A DNA stretch of 64,000 nucleotides from Lateolabrax maculatus (taxonomy: Eukaryota > Chordata > Actinopteri > Acropomatiformes > Lateolabracidae): positions 4,746,001-4,810,000 of the forward strand of contig CM062196.1 of NCBI GenBank assembly GCA_031216445.1, read 5' to 3'. The notes below the pieces were generated by a model. The model did not search any database. It was given only the letters and a program-made list of their open reading frames with translations, and was not told the origin of the DNA. The position numbers were made by a program, and so were the translations under genes. Every line of letters starts with the position of its first letter. Positions within the stretch are counted from its first letter, which is position 1. Shown piece by piece: positions 46,440 to 58,619 of the stretch.

Positions 46440-46960
46440 AACACAGTGATGTCATCTAATTTTGTGGAAAGCTCCCAAAGAGTGATATTAAGATTCATAT
46501 TTATGGATCTTCTGTTACAGGTTATTCACTTAGGGAACAGAGGGTAAACAGCAGCCATGCAGCCAGATATTACAGTCAGTCCCAGTGGGCGTAATGTCAA
46601 AGAGTTCTGGATTATTTCTTTGTTGTCTTGAAGAGAAGGCTTAATCACCTTGAACGGGATCTCCTTTACCATTGACCACTGAGCAGCTCAGGACCGTGTA
46701 TGAGTGTGTAGGTGTGTGTACGAGTGTGTGTGAGTGAGTGTGTTGCCCGATCATTTGAAGCATGAAGAACAGAAAGAGTTTGCAGATTAAAGGAAGCTCA
46801 GGGGATTATGGTCATTTCCTGTCTGTAAGCTGTAAATTAGCCCTGCGGTACCAGGGGAACCAGGAAAAAATGACCCAGTACCACGGCCCTGCTGAACTCA
46901 ACCTACAGAACTATCACATCAACTATCGTCAGACCCAAGATGGCTCATGGACTCTGCCCT
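46440..46960. other. Conserved-element-like blocks (two)
   Basis: 46440-46690 (gagtgatattaagattcata, gcagccatgcagccagatat, gcttaatcaccttgaacggg) and 46760-46960, split by a short GT-rich stretch. The second part is open for 101 codons (46762-47067), starting MKNRKSLQIKGSSG, but has no recognised domain and no splice or start context of note. Confidence 0.25.
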
Positions 46961-47975
46961 TTAATGGCAATAGCACTAAAATCTTATATAACTTTCACCA
47001 TAAAATACTTTCCTTTAGCTATGTACACACCTGGTTTCATATCATTGTTATTCCTGTGGACAACTGATATGTGAGGGCAGATAATATATTTCAGAAATCT
47101 AAAACATAAATGGAAACATCAGGACTGGGTGTCAGTCTCTCAGAATCAAAGAGCAAAACCCTTTTAAAGATGCAATTTTGTGTCCATATTTATACAGGGA
47201 GTAATCCGTCATAGATGAGGCAGCTATACTGTCATTCTTCCCTCCAACAAGAGCTTTAATAGACTGGAATGCATTGCAGATTGTTAATGTATACATGCAA
47301 AGTAAAAAAATATGGTAGTGTATACAAACAAACAAGTATAATATATCCTTAGTGTGATGTTACAGACTTTTCACATCCTTTTGATAGAAACAACAACAAC
47401 AGTCTCAACATTTCCTTATTATTACTGTTGCAGTGTTCCAAAGAAGGATGTTTGTAAATCCAAGCCACATTTGAGACTAAGGAAAGTATTAACACTAGTC
47501 ATTAGCAGTGGTGTGGTGAAGAACACGTAGCAGCTTGATCCAAGCCACCTGAAAACCAAAGGACCAAACCCAAACCAGCACTCAAAACACTCAGTTTAAA
47601 CTGTTCAGGGTCTGCTCTGCAAAACTTTGATTGGAGCTGAAAGGACACAAGATGAAAAATCCTGCATCTTCAGTCAGACAATAAAAGCAAAACAAATTGT
47701 TGTATTTTGGCCAAGAAGCAAAATAATTTGAACAAAAGTCTTTACTACAACTGTGCAGCTTGTTACCAACCAGGAAACATCCCTCCAGCTATTTATCCAT
47801 TCATAGCTCCATCTGTGTACACAACCACATATACATACAAATATACTGAATAAGTTGTGTTTCAGTACAAATGACTTTTATTCTGCCTCGTCATGACTCC
47901 GGTCTTTTCAGCTCCCCACTCTTATCTGTTCATTTATCTTCTGTCTCTCTCTGCCCTTTCTCTATCACCATTTTC

Positions 47976-48073
47976 CTCTTCTCTTCTCTTCTCTTCTCTT
48001 CTCTTCTCTTGTCTTTTCTTCTCTTCTCTCCACAGGCTCTTTGTTAGTTGATTAGTGGCCTCTTTCACTTGCT

Positions 48074-48120
<47 letters not shown>
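47976..48120 (+). repeat. (CTTCT)n array and (CA)n array
   Basis: Pentanucleotide tcttc/ctctt units at 47976-48030, then 22 CA units at 48077-48120. Confidence 0.88.
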
Positions 48121-48121
<1 letters not shown>

Positions 48122-48779
48122 CCGACAGACTAGGTTGTTTGCTTGGAGTATTTTTAGCAAATCACAAACTGGCAACATTGTATTGAGTAGGTTTTGACAA
48201 CAGTGGTGTTATTTAGCGTGTATGTATGTGCGTGTCTGAGAGAAAGTGGGAGTATCCACTAGATTTGTGTGTATGTGTGACTTAATTACTGAATATGCGT
48301 GTTGAGGGTCTAGATTGACCATTGCTTGCCAAAACCCTAATAGTGAGCACTGTATATTAGCGAACAGACTTTCTCTCTGTGGTCTGTAGTGACTATCACC
48401 ACCACTCTGTAACCTCTCCCCTGGTCCACTGACATTTCCACACGCTCAAACAACCCAGTGTGACTAAAAGAACTTTCTATATCTAGGAAAAATGCAGTAT
48501 ATTGACTTTTAACTGAGATATATTTGCAGTTATATCTTGACGGCTCAAATATTAGACACATCCCAGAAAGCACAGTGCGTATTGGTGGTAAAACATTAGG
48601 GCTACAGTGAGAACTTGTTGTGACAGTAGTTGGTAGGCCTCTTCTGGCTTCACATTTTATTTTCTGGGTAAAAGTTTAGAAGGGCAAAGTTCCAAATTGT
48701 TACACAATCAAAACAAAAAATTAAACAGTTCACCCTTTCAAGATTGTCTTGGCATAGAGCGACTCTGCATGTCCAGTGC

Positions 48780-48965
48780 TGCTCTCCTGGCTCCTCCCAG
48801 GTGTGTTGCATCGCTGACTAATGAGTCGGTGCCTCCGGCCTCCTCCCACGCACACTCTAATTAACCAAAACCTCAATTAAGAACCTTAATCATAACAGCT
48901 CTGTCAAAACCTCTCATTGGATTTTGTGCTGTTGAAGATTGAGTTCCTGTATATGGTGTGGGGTT
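48780..48965. other. Conserved-element-like TAAT-rich block
   Basis: tgcatcgctgactaatgagt followed by evenly spaced AATTAA-type cores (tctaattaacc, ctcaattaag, ccttaatcat). This is the pattern of a homeodomain-bound enhancer; conservation is not shown. Confidence 0.25.
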
Positions 48966-49861
48966 GGTCAGTCATGGAGATTGTTACTGTTAAAACTACC
49001 TGCTTGTTAATGTGTATATCCAGCTGCTGAAAGACATGTCTTTTCTCAGCTATGACCTGTAGGACTAGAAAGTGGGTGCCTAAACTAGATTTGGCCCTAA
49101 GTATAGTTTATGACCCTACATTTGTGTGTTATATCGGAACATTTGGCCATTTCACCGCTTACAGCACCTAACTTTTGTATTTTGCACCCATTTTAGAAAA
49201 AACAACTGCACCAACCGACCACAACGAAGAGCTCAGCAGGAACAGAGATGTGTCTTCCCTGAGCCCTGGTCACCTGCCGGCTGCCTGCAGCAGTTTGACA
49301 GGTGATCCACACTCCTCACATTCACACCTTCCTTAAAGGTTGAGCTCTTTTATACAGCTTTGTGCACCTTGTCCTCCATGACAAAGAACACAGCCAGCCA
49401 ATCAAATGAAAGACAACGCAAGCCTCACTAAGTGTCTCTTCAGAGTGTGTCAAAGAGTGTGCACCAACTGCTAATGGTCTGATGATAACAAGAAACAACA
49501 GGTTTTAATTACTGATGTTTGTCACTTTTGTTCGATGAATTTCCACTGATGGACAGATATTTTTTTTAACGGAGCAGATATAATGGGAATCGATACTCCT
49601 TATGTATTGTCATGTTTTGGCAACAAATACTGCTGTGGTCCATGCCAATAAAACTAAAGTTAAATTGCTTCTTTCAGAATTGGCTGTTAAAATATACCAG
49701 ACATTTATTTATATGAAAATGTTGCAGATTATTGCTTCACAGTGCACCCCAGTTAAAACCAGCACCCTGCTGGTTTTGCTGGTCATGTTATGCTTTGTAG
49801 TATTTTAATACTTTGCTATCAGCCACGAAGGGAAGACGCGATGCTGGCTTTTACTTCTTTT

Positions 49862-49905
49862 ATGTCACTCTGGATAAGAGCGCTGGCTAAATGCCTAAAA
49901 TGGAA
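49862..49905 (+). mobile_element. SINE / LINE2-type 3' tail
   Basis: The segment atgtcactctggataagagc followed by gctggctaaatgcctaaaat is very close to the tail (CACTCTGGATAAGAGCGTCT then GCTAAATG repeats) shared by many fish tRNA-derived SINEs and their partner L2-clade LINEs. The tRNA-like head expected about 150-300 bases upstream is not recognisable, so this is a 5'-truncated or decayed copy. Confidence 0.7.
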
Positions 49906-51411
49906 AGTGTGAATATGAGAGCATCAAGCACAGCACTGCTATGCTAACAGTGAAGCCTGTGACCTCTCTGTGCCACCCACCCACACACACTCAGAAACAC
50001 ACATCCGTACACACAGAAGTGTTTTCAGTGTCCCTCTGTGAACCACAGTCATCTTTCTGTTCTTCTGGTGGAACTCGGAGCTGGGCTTTTGGTTTAATTA
50101 AGACAAAAGTGGCCCTTAAAATCCTCCAAATGTGAGAGCTCCCAACCCCCCGTGGAGCCGAGAGGAAATCGAAAGACGGAAAGATAGAAGAAGAGAGGGA
50201 GAGTGATAATGAATCACCAAATCCTGGATTTAAAAAGAGATGGACCTGTGAAAGAGGGACTAAAAGAGGGTGGGAGTGGACAAATTAACCTCTCTGTGAC
50301 TCCAGTCGCTGTGGGCAAATACTGTATGTGCATGCATGTGTAGACAGGATTTAACACCATGCTACCACAAGATATCTGAGAGTGTGACTAGTTAAACTAA
50401 CCTGCTACAAAAATACATTACAAACATTGTATCACAAAGGGGATTAAGTATTCTATAATATGTACAAATATATATAATTATAATTAATATAGAAAATAAA
50501 TTATGCTATCAAAGTAAGAACAATGGACCATGGCATTCAAATCTTGAGACAAGCCTTGAGTTAACAACCAAGGGAAGTTTTACATTTAAGTCTTAAACAA
50601 CACAACATACATGTTTCACCAAACTTGTATACATATAAAATTTATATTTAAAATGAAAGTTAGGAGTATATAAAATCAACATGAATCACAAATGCTGTGT
50701 AACATTTGTGTTTATTACTTTTTTAAACTTGATGATGATACATCGAGTGCTTTAGAGTAGAATAAACCAAACAAAGCAAATACCTGAGTGAGCTGAATCG
50801 TAGATATAAAACCAAGGGAAACACACTGATTGACCTGCAGAAGTTGTTTGTGAATGCAGCGTCCTGATTTCGTCTTCCTCTATTGGCTCAAGGAGAGTAT
50901 TGAGTCATTGAGTTCATAGGAGTTAGGTCAAAGAAGGGTAAATGTAAATTCCCTAATAATAGTTGCTTACAGTCACTGGATAGTTATAAACATTTATGGA
51001 TACGAAAGAGAGATAAACTCACTTCATTGGAGGTAAAAACACCACAAATCAACACGGCATTATGGGCTGGCTTTACAGCTACATACAGAATTCCCTGTAG
51101 ATATTATACAAATATTTCACCAAACTTGTGTAAGATGAAAATGCCAATGAGGTCACTTTAAACTTTATATAGAGTACCACCCTCCACACACACACACACA
51201 CATGCACACATGCAGAAAGTAAAGACGCAGAGTATTTGAAGCAGAGCAGGCAGACACACCTGAGAACCTGCATGCTCTGTTTGAGGAGGGAGACCTGTTG
51301 TTACCTGCCTTTAGGCTGGGTTCACACACGCATACACGCAAATACACACACGGCCTGTGACTAAACAAACCAGCAACCCCAGGTGTGTGTGACTGTGTGT
51401 TTGTGTGAGAC

Positions 51412-51414
<3 letters not shown>

Positions 51415-51455
<41 letters not shown>
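51415..51455 (+). repeat. (GT)n microsatellite
   Basis: About 20 GT units; shorter CA blocks lie nearby at 51186-51202 and 51573-51586. Confidence 0.9.
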
Positions 51456-51457
<2 letters not shown>

Positions 51458-52592
51458 CAGGCGGACCCTCCATCAGCATCCTGTCACACACAAGATGTTT
51501 ATCCAATTTGTCAAGATAATCTTTCCTCAAACTGGCTGCCAAGGAGGGTGCCTCAGCTCTCTCTCTCTTACTCACACACACACACCTGGGGGAAGGTTCA
51601 CTGATACCCAGTGCTCGGCCTGAAATGGAGGCCCTCTCCTCCATCTTGCTGGCAGGTAGCTTGTGTGTGTTTCGGAGTGTGTGTCTGTTTGTTGTCGCAC
51701 CAGACCCACCTTAGGCGCAAAACCAGTGTTGGTCAATTTTAAAGAATCCATGAAACCGGCTCTAACTCACTGGAGAACTATCACCTCCTGGAAACAATAA
51801 AAAACCTCTATAAATCTTTAACTGATTGAACTGATTGAGCATTTCTCTGCTCGACTTACTGTGTATCCCAGTGGCTCCACTATGTTCCGCTTCAATGCTC
51901 AACTATGTACACCAGCAAGTTGCAAACTTTCTGTCGGCTGTTTGGTGCTATTGTTGGAATAAACAACAGCAAAAAAACATTTTTCCAACATGGCTTCAGA
52001 AACAATTTAAAGATCAACTTGCAAATATTGTAATTTTTTTAGAGATGCTACAATTCTCTGCTATTCTCACTTTTAGGATGAAGCCAGTTACATTCAGTCA
52101 CGATGCTGTCTGCTAAAGCACAAGTATAGTTATGGTCGTCAGCTACACAATAACAAAGATGTAATTTGTAGACAAGCTGGCCATCAGAAAGCTTTTTTAT
52201 TTTCACTTCAAAACTGACTAGAATCCTTTATCCTGATATAACTGGAGACTGCATACCCAAACTCCAAACTGATATTAATAAAATACGGTTGTTGGACTTT
52301 AAAGATTGAATAGTTTCTTGACCTTGAAATCTTACCTAGGTAGGGATTCTTGTAACCATTCTCCTAAATGGACCAGGAACAATGTCTTATATTTTCTACT
52401 CAGGATTAGACCTAATGTTGTCAGTTATACCTAAATGAAAATGGCACAGTGATTTACATAAATAAGCAGTACACACCCAGGCAATGCATACATACATACA
52501 CATGCACAGAAATTGATGCATAATTGCAGCAACGCTACATAAAACACACTCACATGCACAGGCTCTCTCACTTGTATGCTCACTTGCAAATG

Positions 52593-52614
52593 CACACACA
52601 CACACACACACACA
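52593..52614 (+). repeat. (CA)n microsatellite, short
   Basis: Eleven CA units. Confidence 0.8.
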
Positions 52615-52754
52615 AAACCACACAAATATGCATAAAGTCAAAAATCCTGGAATGTTGCAAAGCTGATGATTTTCTAATGAATGGTTTCATTGGTCACGGA
52701 GAGGATTAGTGTAAAGGGATTGGAGGGGAATATTTACATGGTTTTAATGATTCC

Positions 52755-52960
52755 ACAACTTTATATTTAGAGGTTCGTCTTATCAGCTCCAATCATCTCC
52801 CAGCTTGGAAAACAAACCGCCGAGTCGAGCGACGGCACAATTACACGCCTCTGCCACGCACACGTTGGTCTGTCGCCTCCGACACCATCTGCGGAGTTAA
52901 TGTGTAACATATTAAAATGTCTCTGCGAGGGAGAGATGAAAGACTTGAAAAAAAAAACTT
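52755..52960. other. Conserved-element-like block
   Basis: ttatcagctccaatcatctc then aaccgccgagtcgagcgacg and acacgcctctgccacgcaca: unusually CpG-containing unique sequence inside AT-rich DNA. Confidence 0.22.
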
Positions 52961-54054
52961 AAACACTTTAAAGTCGTGAGCCCATCCCTCATCAAACATT
53001 TTAACACTCTCACTTATAAGTTTAGCTTTTTTAAATGAAAAGAACAGAAGGCTTCATGCGGATATATAAAATCCCACTCACACTTCACTAAATGTTATTC
53101 CGTAGCTGGAAACGCTCTGCCAACATATGAAAGTGCTGTAGATTTGCTTGTGATTGTTGAGGAGCTACACTTCTATTAATGTTAAGGCCGGGGCATGCTG
53201 GGAAACATTTTGGAGCAGTAATGACGAGTTACGTGGTCCAAGCACTGGCTTGGCGTTGGACACTACTGCAATGATACAGGAGCCTGTAGAGGGACAGTAT
53301 TCAATCTGTTGGGATGGGTTCCTTCTTCTCTTAGTGAGTCTGAAGAGTAAACTTGCCTCATTTCCTGTCTGAATGTGGGCACATTGATCTGTAATTTGTG
53401 CACACAAATTGGCATCAAGTTATGGCAGCGGTAGGAACTGTTTAAGGCTGGTAGGACAGAGGTTGTCCTTCAGTGCAACATGAACACGGAGGTAACACAT
53501 AAAAAAATGTTTTGAAAAAGGTCATATGGGTCAAATGTCATGATTTTGGCGAACAATCTATTTTTACATTTCGTCTTAAGGACATGTTGCCTTATTTTGA
53601 TTCCAGTTGCTACGATGCTTTGCCCACCTACATTGCTCATAAAGGAGCTTAGGCTGAACCCGCCTTTAATGTGTGTTATCAGACCTTCGGGGAAAACGAG
53701 ATGCCTTAAACGCTGCAGCCTGAAAACCACGTACACACAACACTGCGGTGGCTTTTCTTATCTGGCCTCCGAGAGAGGTCCAATCAAAGACAGATATTTG
53801 ACTTGGTGGCAGCATATGGCTTTAAAACTAGTTGTAGCCTGCTCTTTGTCTCTATGTCCTGTCTTGTGTCTTTCCCAAACACCGTCTCCCTCTCTGTGTC
53901 ACACACACACAGAGAAACCCCTCTCTCTCTCCTCTGAGGTGAACACACAAAAACAAACTTGTCATACAAAAACAGTACGGTCTTATCATCTGTGCTTTGC
54001 TGTTTTGATGAATGTTCGGATGTTTTCCTACAGCACCCAGTGAGGTAAGTAGCC

Positions 54055-54154
54055 CACACACACACACACATGCACGCGCACACGCACGTGAACGCACCAC
54101 ACACACACACAAACAGAAACACGCACACACACAAAGACACACACACACACACAT
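54055..54154 (+). repeat. Degenerate (CA)n region
   Basis: CA blocks interrupted by CG-containing words (gcacgcgcac, gaacgcac) and by aaacag and aaagac. Confidence 0.8.
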
Positions 54155-54699
54155 CCACTGACGTAGCAGAGGGAGTATTGGACAGGTTAGGCAGGTTTTT
54201 TTCCACTAGACTGGGACCAAACATGAGCTGCTTGCTTAGGAGCAGCTTGCACCATCACCACCCAGTTCACAAAGGCCTGCTGGAAATCCCAACATCTCAA
54301 AGACAGCAGTTCTCACAGCTTACCTTTGTGTCCCCTTATCAGCAAGCAAAAGTTTCTCAACAGAGCAATGTTGTTCAAGGGTACGAAGGTATGTGGATGT
54401 TGCAAGTAAAGTGGTGGAAAATGTTAGAGTTAGGAATGGAAGAATTCAGGAAGGAGGCGTATTTTATTTTTAGCTGCAGTTATGTTACATAGACAGACGT
54501 GCATTACACACAGCTTTTTCTTTGTCTTTTGGGACAAGTAAAGTCATGAATCCTTCAGGCCAAGTTCAGTTCGTCAGAGGCTAACCGACGTCAGAGTAAG
54601 TACAGTAATGGACAGGTTAACATGGGACTCCACAGAGCCAACAAGTAGTCCTGCAAATGAGATATATGGCGTTAAATAATGACCTGCTGTAGGACGAGT

Positions 54700-54785
54700 T
54701 TATCACCTTTATTTCCAGTCTTTATGTTAAGCTAAACTATCCAGCTACTGGCTGTGGAGAGATATGTGGAGCTATGGCACATACT
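54700..54785 (-). repeat. Fragment of the same family as the intron 8 repeat
   Basis: The words ttccagtctttatgttaagc and taaactatccagctactggc resemble the interior part (TTCCAGTCTTTGTGCTAAGC, ...CCGGCTGCTGGC) of the percomorph repeat whose termini are seen at 40865-41150. Only this part is recognisable. Confidence 0.4.
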
Positions 54786-55178
54786 CGCTGCAGTGTTTTA
54801 AACACACATTATTTGGTTTCCGGAGCTCTTACTTGTAACAAAAAAGTTTATCGACACAACAAAATCATTGAACCACTACACTGTAGCGCCCTCTCCCTTG
54901 ACCACTGTGGCAGTCTATAAACCTAGTTCAGACCCTAAATTAAAAAAGCTGGATGCAGGATATCATTCGTTTTTATCGAGCTGTGACGGCACACAGAGGT
55001 GCAGTTCAGGACTTCTTGGGCAATATTATCACGTCAGTGAGTGAACCCGTTTTAACTGTAAAATCCACCACTCCTCGTTTTTTTGCTAATTGTAAATTCA
55101 GTCATTCAACCAATCGATCATATCTCGACTCAACCAGACAGGATGAAAGATAAAAGTCTACCTCTCCGTGTCTCTCGT

Positions 55179-55205
55179 CACACACACACACACACACACA
55201 CACAC
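55179..55205 (+). repeat. (CA)n microsatellite
   Basis: About 13 CA units. Confidence 0.88.
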
Positions 55206-55209
55206 CTGC

Positions 55210-58200
55210 TGCCCGGGCCAACCATGTGCTCCATCATCACGTGTCTCTCTCTGCAGCGCTGGCAGACATTAAGTCAGTCGGCCTGTTGGAGTGATGAATA
55301 GGCTGCGGACAGCTGAGAGCACCTTCTGTCAGGGAAACAGTCTGTACGTAGGTGGTGGAAAGTTGCCTCAGAATAGAAAGGATGAACCCATTACAACTTT
55401 TTCAAATCAACATTCTTCAGCGGTTATTTTCAAGGTACAGTGGTGCAGGGCTGAAAGCTACGTCAGAAAGGAAATTCCAAGTTGGTATTCTGATTTGATC
55501 TTTAGCGCAATCGGGGGCTTCAGTGCATAAATAAAAAAAAAAGGAACACAAAAAAAAAAAAACCCAAACAGACATTAATGGTGCAGGAAGCTAATGTGTT
55601 TTGGCCTAGTTTCTACCCCAGTGCACCAGCTACCGTAACCTACTGTCTCAGTAATATTTGGCAAAGAAAGAAAGAAAGAAAGTTTAACAATTATAAGATA
55701 ATATGGATGAGATGGAGGCCAAGAATGCCGCTGTGAAGGAGTGGTTTCCTCTGCCGAATCTTTTATAATGAGTATAATGTGCTTGAACCGCAGGCACTTA
55801 TCAAAGAAAAGAAAGACTTGATTAAAGAGAGGAGTTGGCCGTCAAAGTTTTTACTAGATGCAGCTGTGAAACTATGAAAACAGTCCAACGTAAAACAAGA
55901 CAAATTACATGACTGTGATGTACGAATTAGAAAAAAAGATGATATTTCATATTTAGACCAAAGGTATTGCAAAACTGGATTAGTAAAGTAACAAGGAAAG
56001 ATCAACATGTCTCCCATAGAAAGTACAAGAGAGTACTCATGCTTTAATCTAGATACTTACGCATTAATCCACTCATCTAGATAATCTACGTTTTAATAGA
56101 GTCTACAAGAGTTAAAGTAAAAAAGAGTAAAATATCAAACCGTGATTAACAAACTTAACACAAATAATGTTCAAAGAGCATTTGGGGTAGTAGATAAAAG
56201 ATGCTTGTCAATATTTGCTTGGTCACATATCAGACAAAATGGTGGCTGTAACAACGTTAAAATGCTGTGGAACTGTGCCAGTAGTGGTTACTATTAACAA
56301 CAGTTGCACAGTTAAACTGGTGACTTTTAGTGTTGTGACAATATGACTGAAATTGACATTTTCATGTTTTCTGCGGCCACAGCGTCATATTTTTTCATCA
56401 GGGAAGCTTGGTTCCTGAACTCTGATTGACCTCCCATACCTCCGATTTGTTCAGTTAGTCAAACAGGTCTAATGTCATTCCCATTCACAGCCGTTTCTGC
56501 CAGATGGAGAAGAAGCGGTTGATTAATCAAAGCTTATCAGCGGGATTAAGTATTGGGACATCGCCTTGACAGGAAAAATGGCGAAATGAAAAGTAAGAAA
56601 AGCTAACCAACTGCCACCTCAGCTTCTCTGTCAACTGAAAGTGATGTAGCTGGATGGATACATCACTTGCTGCTGACTGGGTAGGGCAAAACAACATAGT
56701 AATAATGACAAAATAATAATAATATATGAAGATATAAACTGTACAATAGAACTTTGTCAACTCGTTGAGCTTCGCTTTACACATTTCTGCAGCATTTGTG
56801 TGTGTACACCCAACATTGTGCATGCTCTTGTTTGTAAGCACCAAATGACTTATTCTGTCATCTATAAATTAATGAACTCTTCAAACTACAGTATGTGCAT
56901 GTGTGTGTGTGTGGTCATGCATAACCTGTAAGTGTCCAGATGAGTATAAAATGAGGCTGTTAAGTGAATTTAAAAAAAGTTTTCAGTGTGCTTCGCTCTG
57001 GTTTTAGTTCTGTCCCGAAGCACAATGTAATGGAGCATGACAGCTCCCTGGTTCCCTGACGACCTTTGACCCCAATCACAGTGGTGTGGGACCCTACCCT
57101 ACCTCACAGAGACTCACACACACACACACCTCAGCACATTGTTTCAACAGATTAGAGGAGATTGCCGGAAAACTCTGTCAGACGTGCAGCTTGTGTGCAC
57201 AGCAGAAAGAGTTAGAGACGACTGGGAAGAAAAGTTCCCACTTCCTGTCTGTCTGTGCCTGTCCGTCTCTTATTTTCTCACTGACAGCTGTTGAAATGAA
57301 ATGTCATTTTAAAGGAACTGGTAGATAAATTACATGAATGAATTGGGTTTTCGGTCCAAAGTGATAATACGATAAATGTCAATTTCCTATACTGTATATC
57401 ACCAATATAAGAGCCGGGTTGATAGCATGAGAAGCAATATCCACCATTGCTTCCTGCAACACCTTCAGAGCTCGTACTCATAGTTTATCCACAGCATCCA
57501 TAAAGTTGATAAAGTTGTGTTGTATTACATGTACAGCTCTTAAGCCTGTTTGCATCACATAAAACTAATCAGGACCTTTATTGCCGCTTTCAGTTGACAA
57601 ATATTCACTTCCCATTTTTACTAAATGATGAGAAGAAGGGAGAGGTTGTGATTCTCTACTTTTCATTGTCATGATTTACAGTGGCAGCCACTCAGCTGAG
57701 AGACCTTCAGTTGCTTATAAAATATATAACTATATAATTTTGTGAAATGCTGTCTACAACAAATACCTAATTATTTGTGCCTTCTTGTTAATTTGGAGAA
57801 TGTCATGCATTAAGTTATTTCTTTCTTTGAGTAAAAACCTGGGACTATCTGCTTGCCTGACAGGTGGCTGGATCTGTATTTCCATATCCATATACATCAT
57901 ACTCATACTCCTTCTGGCATCTCTTTTCTGGTTTTCCTGTCAGGATGAGAGTTGAATATGATGCTGATTACATTGAAAGCATGGCCTAAACCTATATCAC
58001 AGACCAGAGCAGAGGCCACATTTTTTCTAATGGTAAGGTTGCAAGTACACTTTTAGAAGTAGATATAACAATTTCTGTGCAATAAATCTCATATTGATAA
58101 TCAGCACAAGTATATAGTACCTAATATTGGAACTGAAATGTATTTCAGCTGGTGCAGTTATTTTGTGATGTTATTACCAAAGATTTTTACACTTCAGTGT

Positions 58201-58290
58201 GCGTTTGCATGTATGTGTCTACTGACAAGGGGTTATGGGCCGTGATTTCGGCGGCACTGTAGTAACACGACTCTTTCGCTCACCATTAAC
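55210..58290. other. Intergenic, no gene seen
   Basis: AT-rich unique sequence with two A-rich runs near 55530-55562 and a short GAAA array at 55665-55684. No coding signal. Confidence 0.38.
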
Positions 58291-58548
58291 ATCAGCAATA
58301 CACACACACACACACTTACATCTGTCTGTCCGTCTCCTGTGGTTAGTGTCAGTGATTATCAGTGTGTGTGGCTGCGAGACGCTTCAAATACTTGTGACAG
58401 AATCCCAACCAAGCAGAAAAGAGGCCACCACACTCTTATGTACACGCACAGGCACCAAACTTGTGTGTGTGTGTGAGACGCAGATGTCCAGTGACAGCTC
58501 GCTGCTGGGGGTCATCTGGAAACAGCTGCCTACGGGACAGAGGGCATC

Positions 58549-58552
<4 letters not shown>

Positions 58553-58602
<50 letters not shown>
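58553..58602 (+). repeat. (CA)n microsatellite
   Basis: About 25 CA units. Confidence 0.9.
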
Positions 58603-58605
<3 letters not shown>

Positions 58606-58619
58606 CACTCATAAGTACG

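Larger units (their letters stand above)
43710..47970. other. Intergenic, no gene seen
   Basis: Apart from the repeat at 44455-44630 and the conserved-looking block at 46440-46960, this is unique AT-rich DNA. A more balanced patch at 45360-45510 includes tttccgcctcgctacataaa. Confidence 0.35.
48130..51160. other. Intergenic, no confirmed gene
   Basis: Holds the TAAT-rich block (48780-48965), a possible isolated exon (49197-49301) and the SINE/L2 tail (49862-49905). The rest is AT-rich unique sequence. Confidence 0.35.
51600..54030. other. Intergenic, no gene seen
   Basis: Unique sequence except the CpG-containing block at 52755-52960 and a short CA array at 52593. The 167-codon frame at 53540-54043 lacks any recognised domain. 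Confidence 0.35.

Noticed and set aside
51165..51644. 159-codon minus-strand frame
   Set aside because: Runs through several CA/GT arrays, giving Thr-His and Val-Cys repeats; not a gene.
53540..54043. 167-codon plus-strand frame, the longest in the window
   Set aside because: No domain, no homology I recognise, ends in CA-rich sequence, and the opposite strand is also open; consistent with chance.
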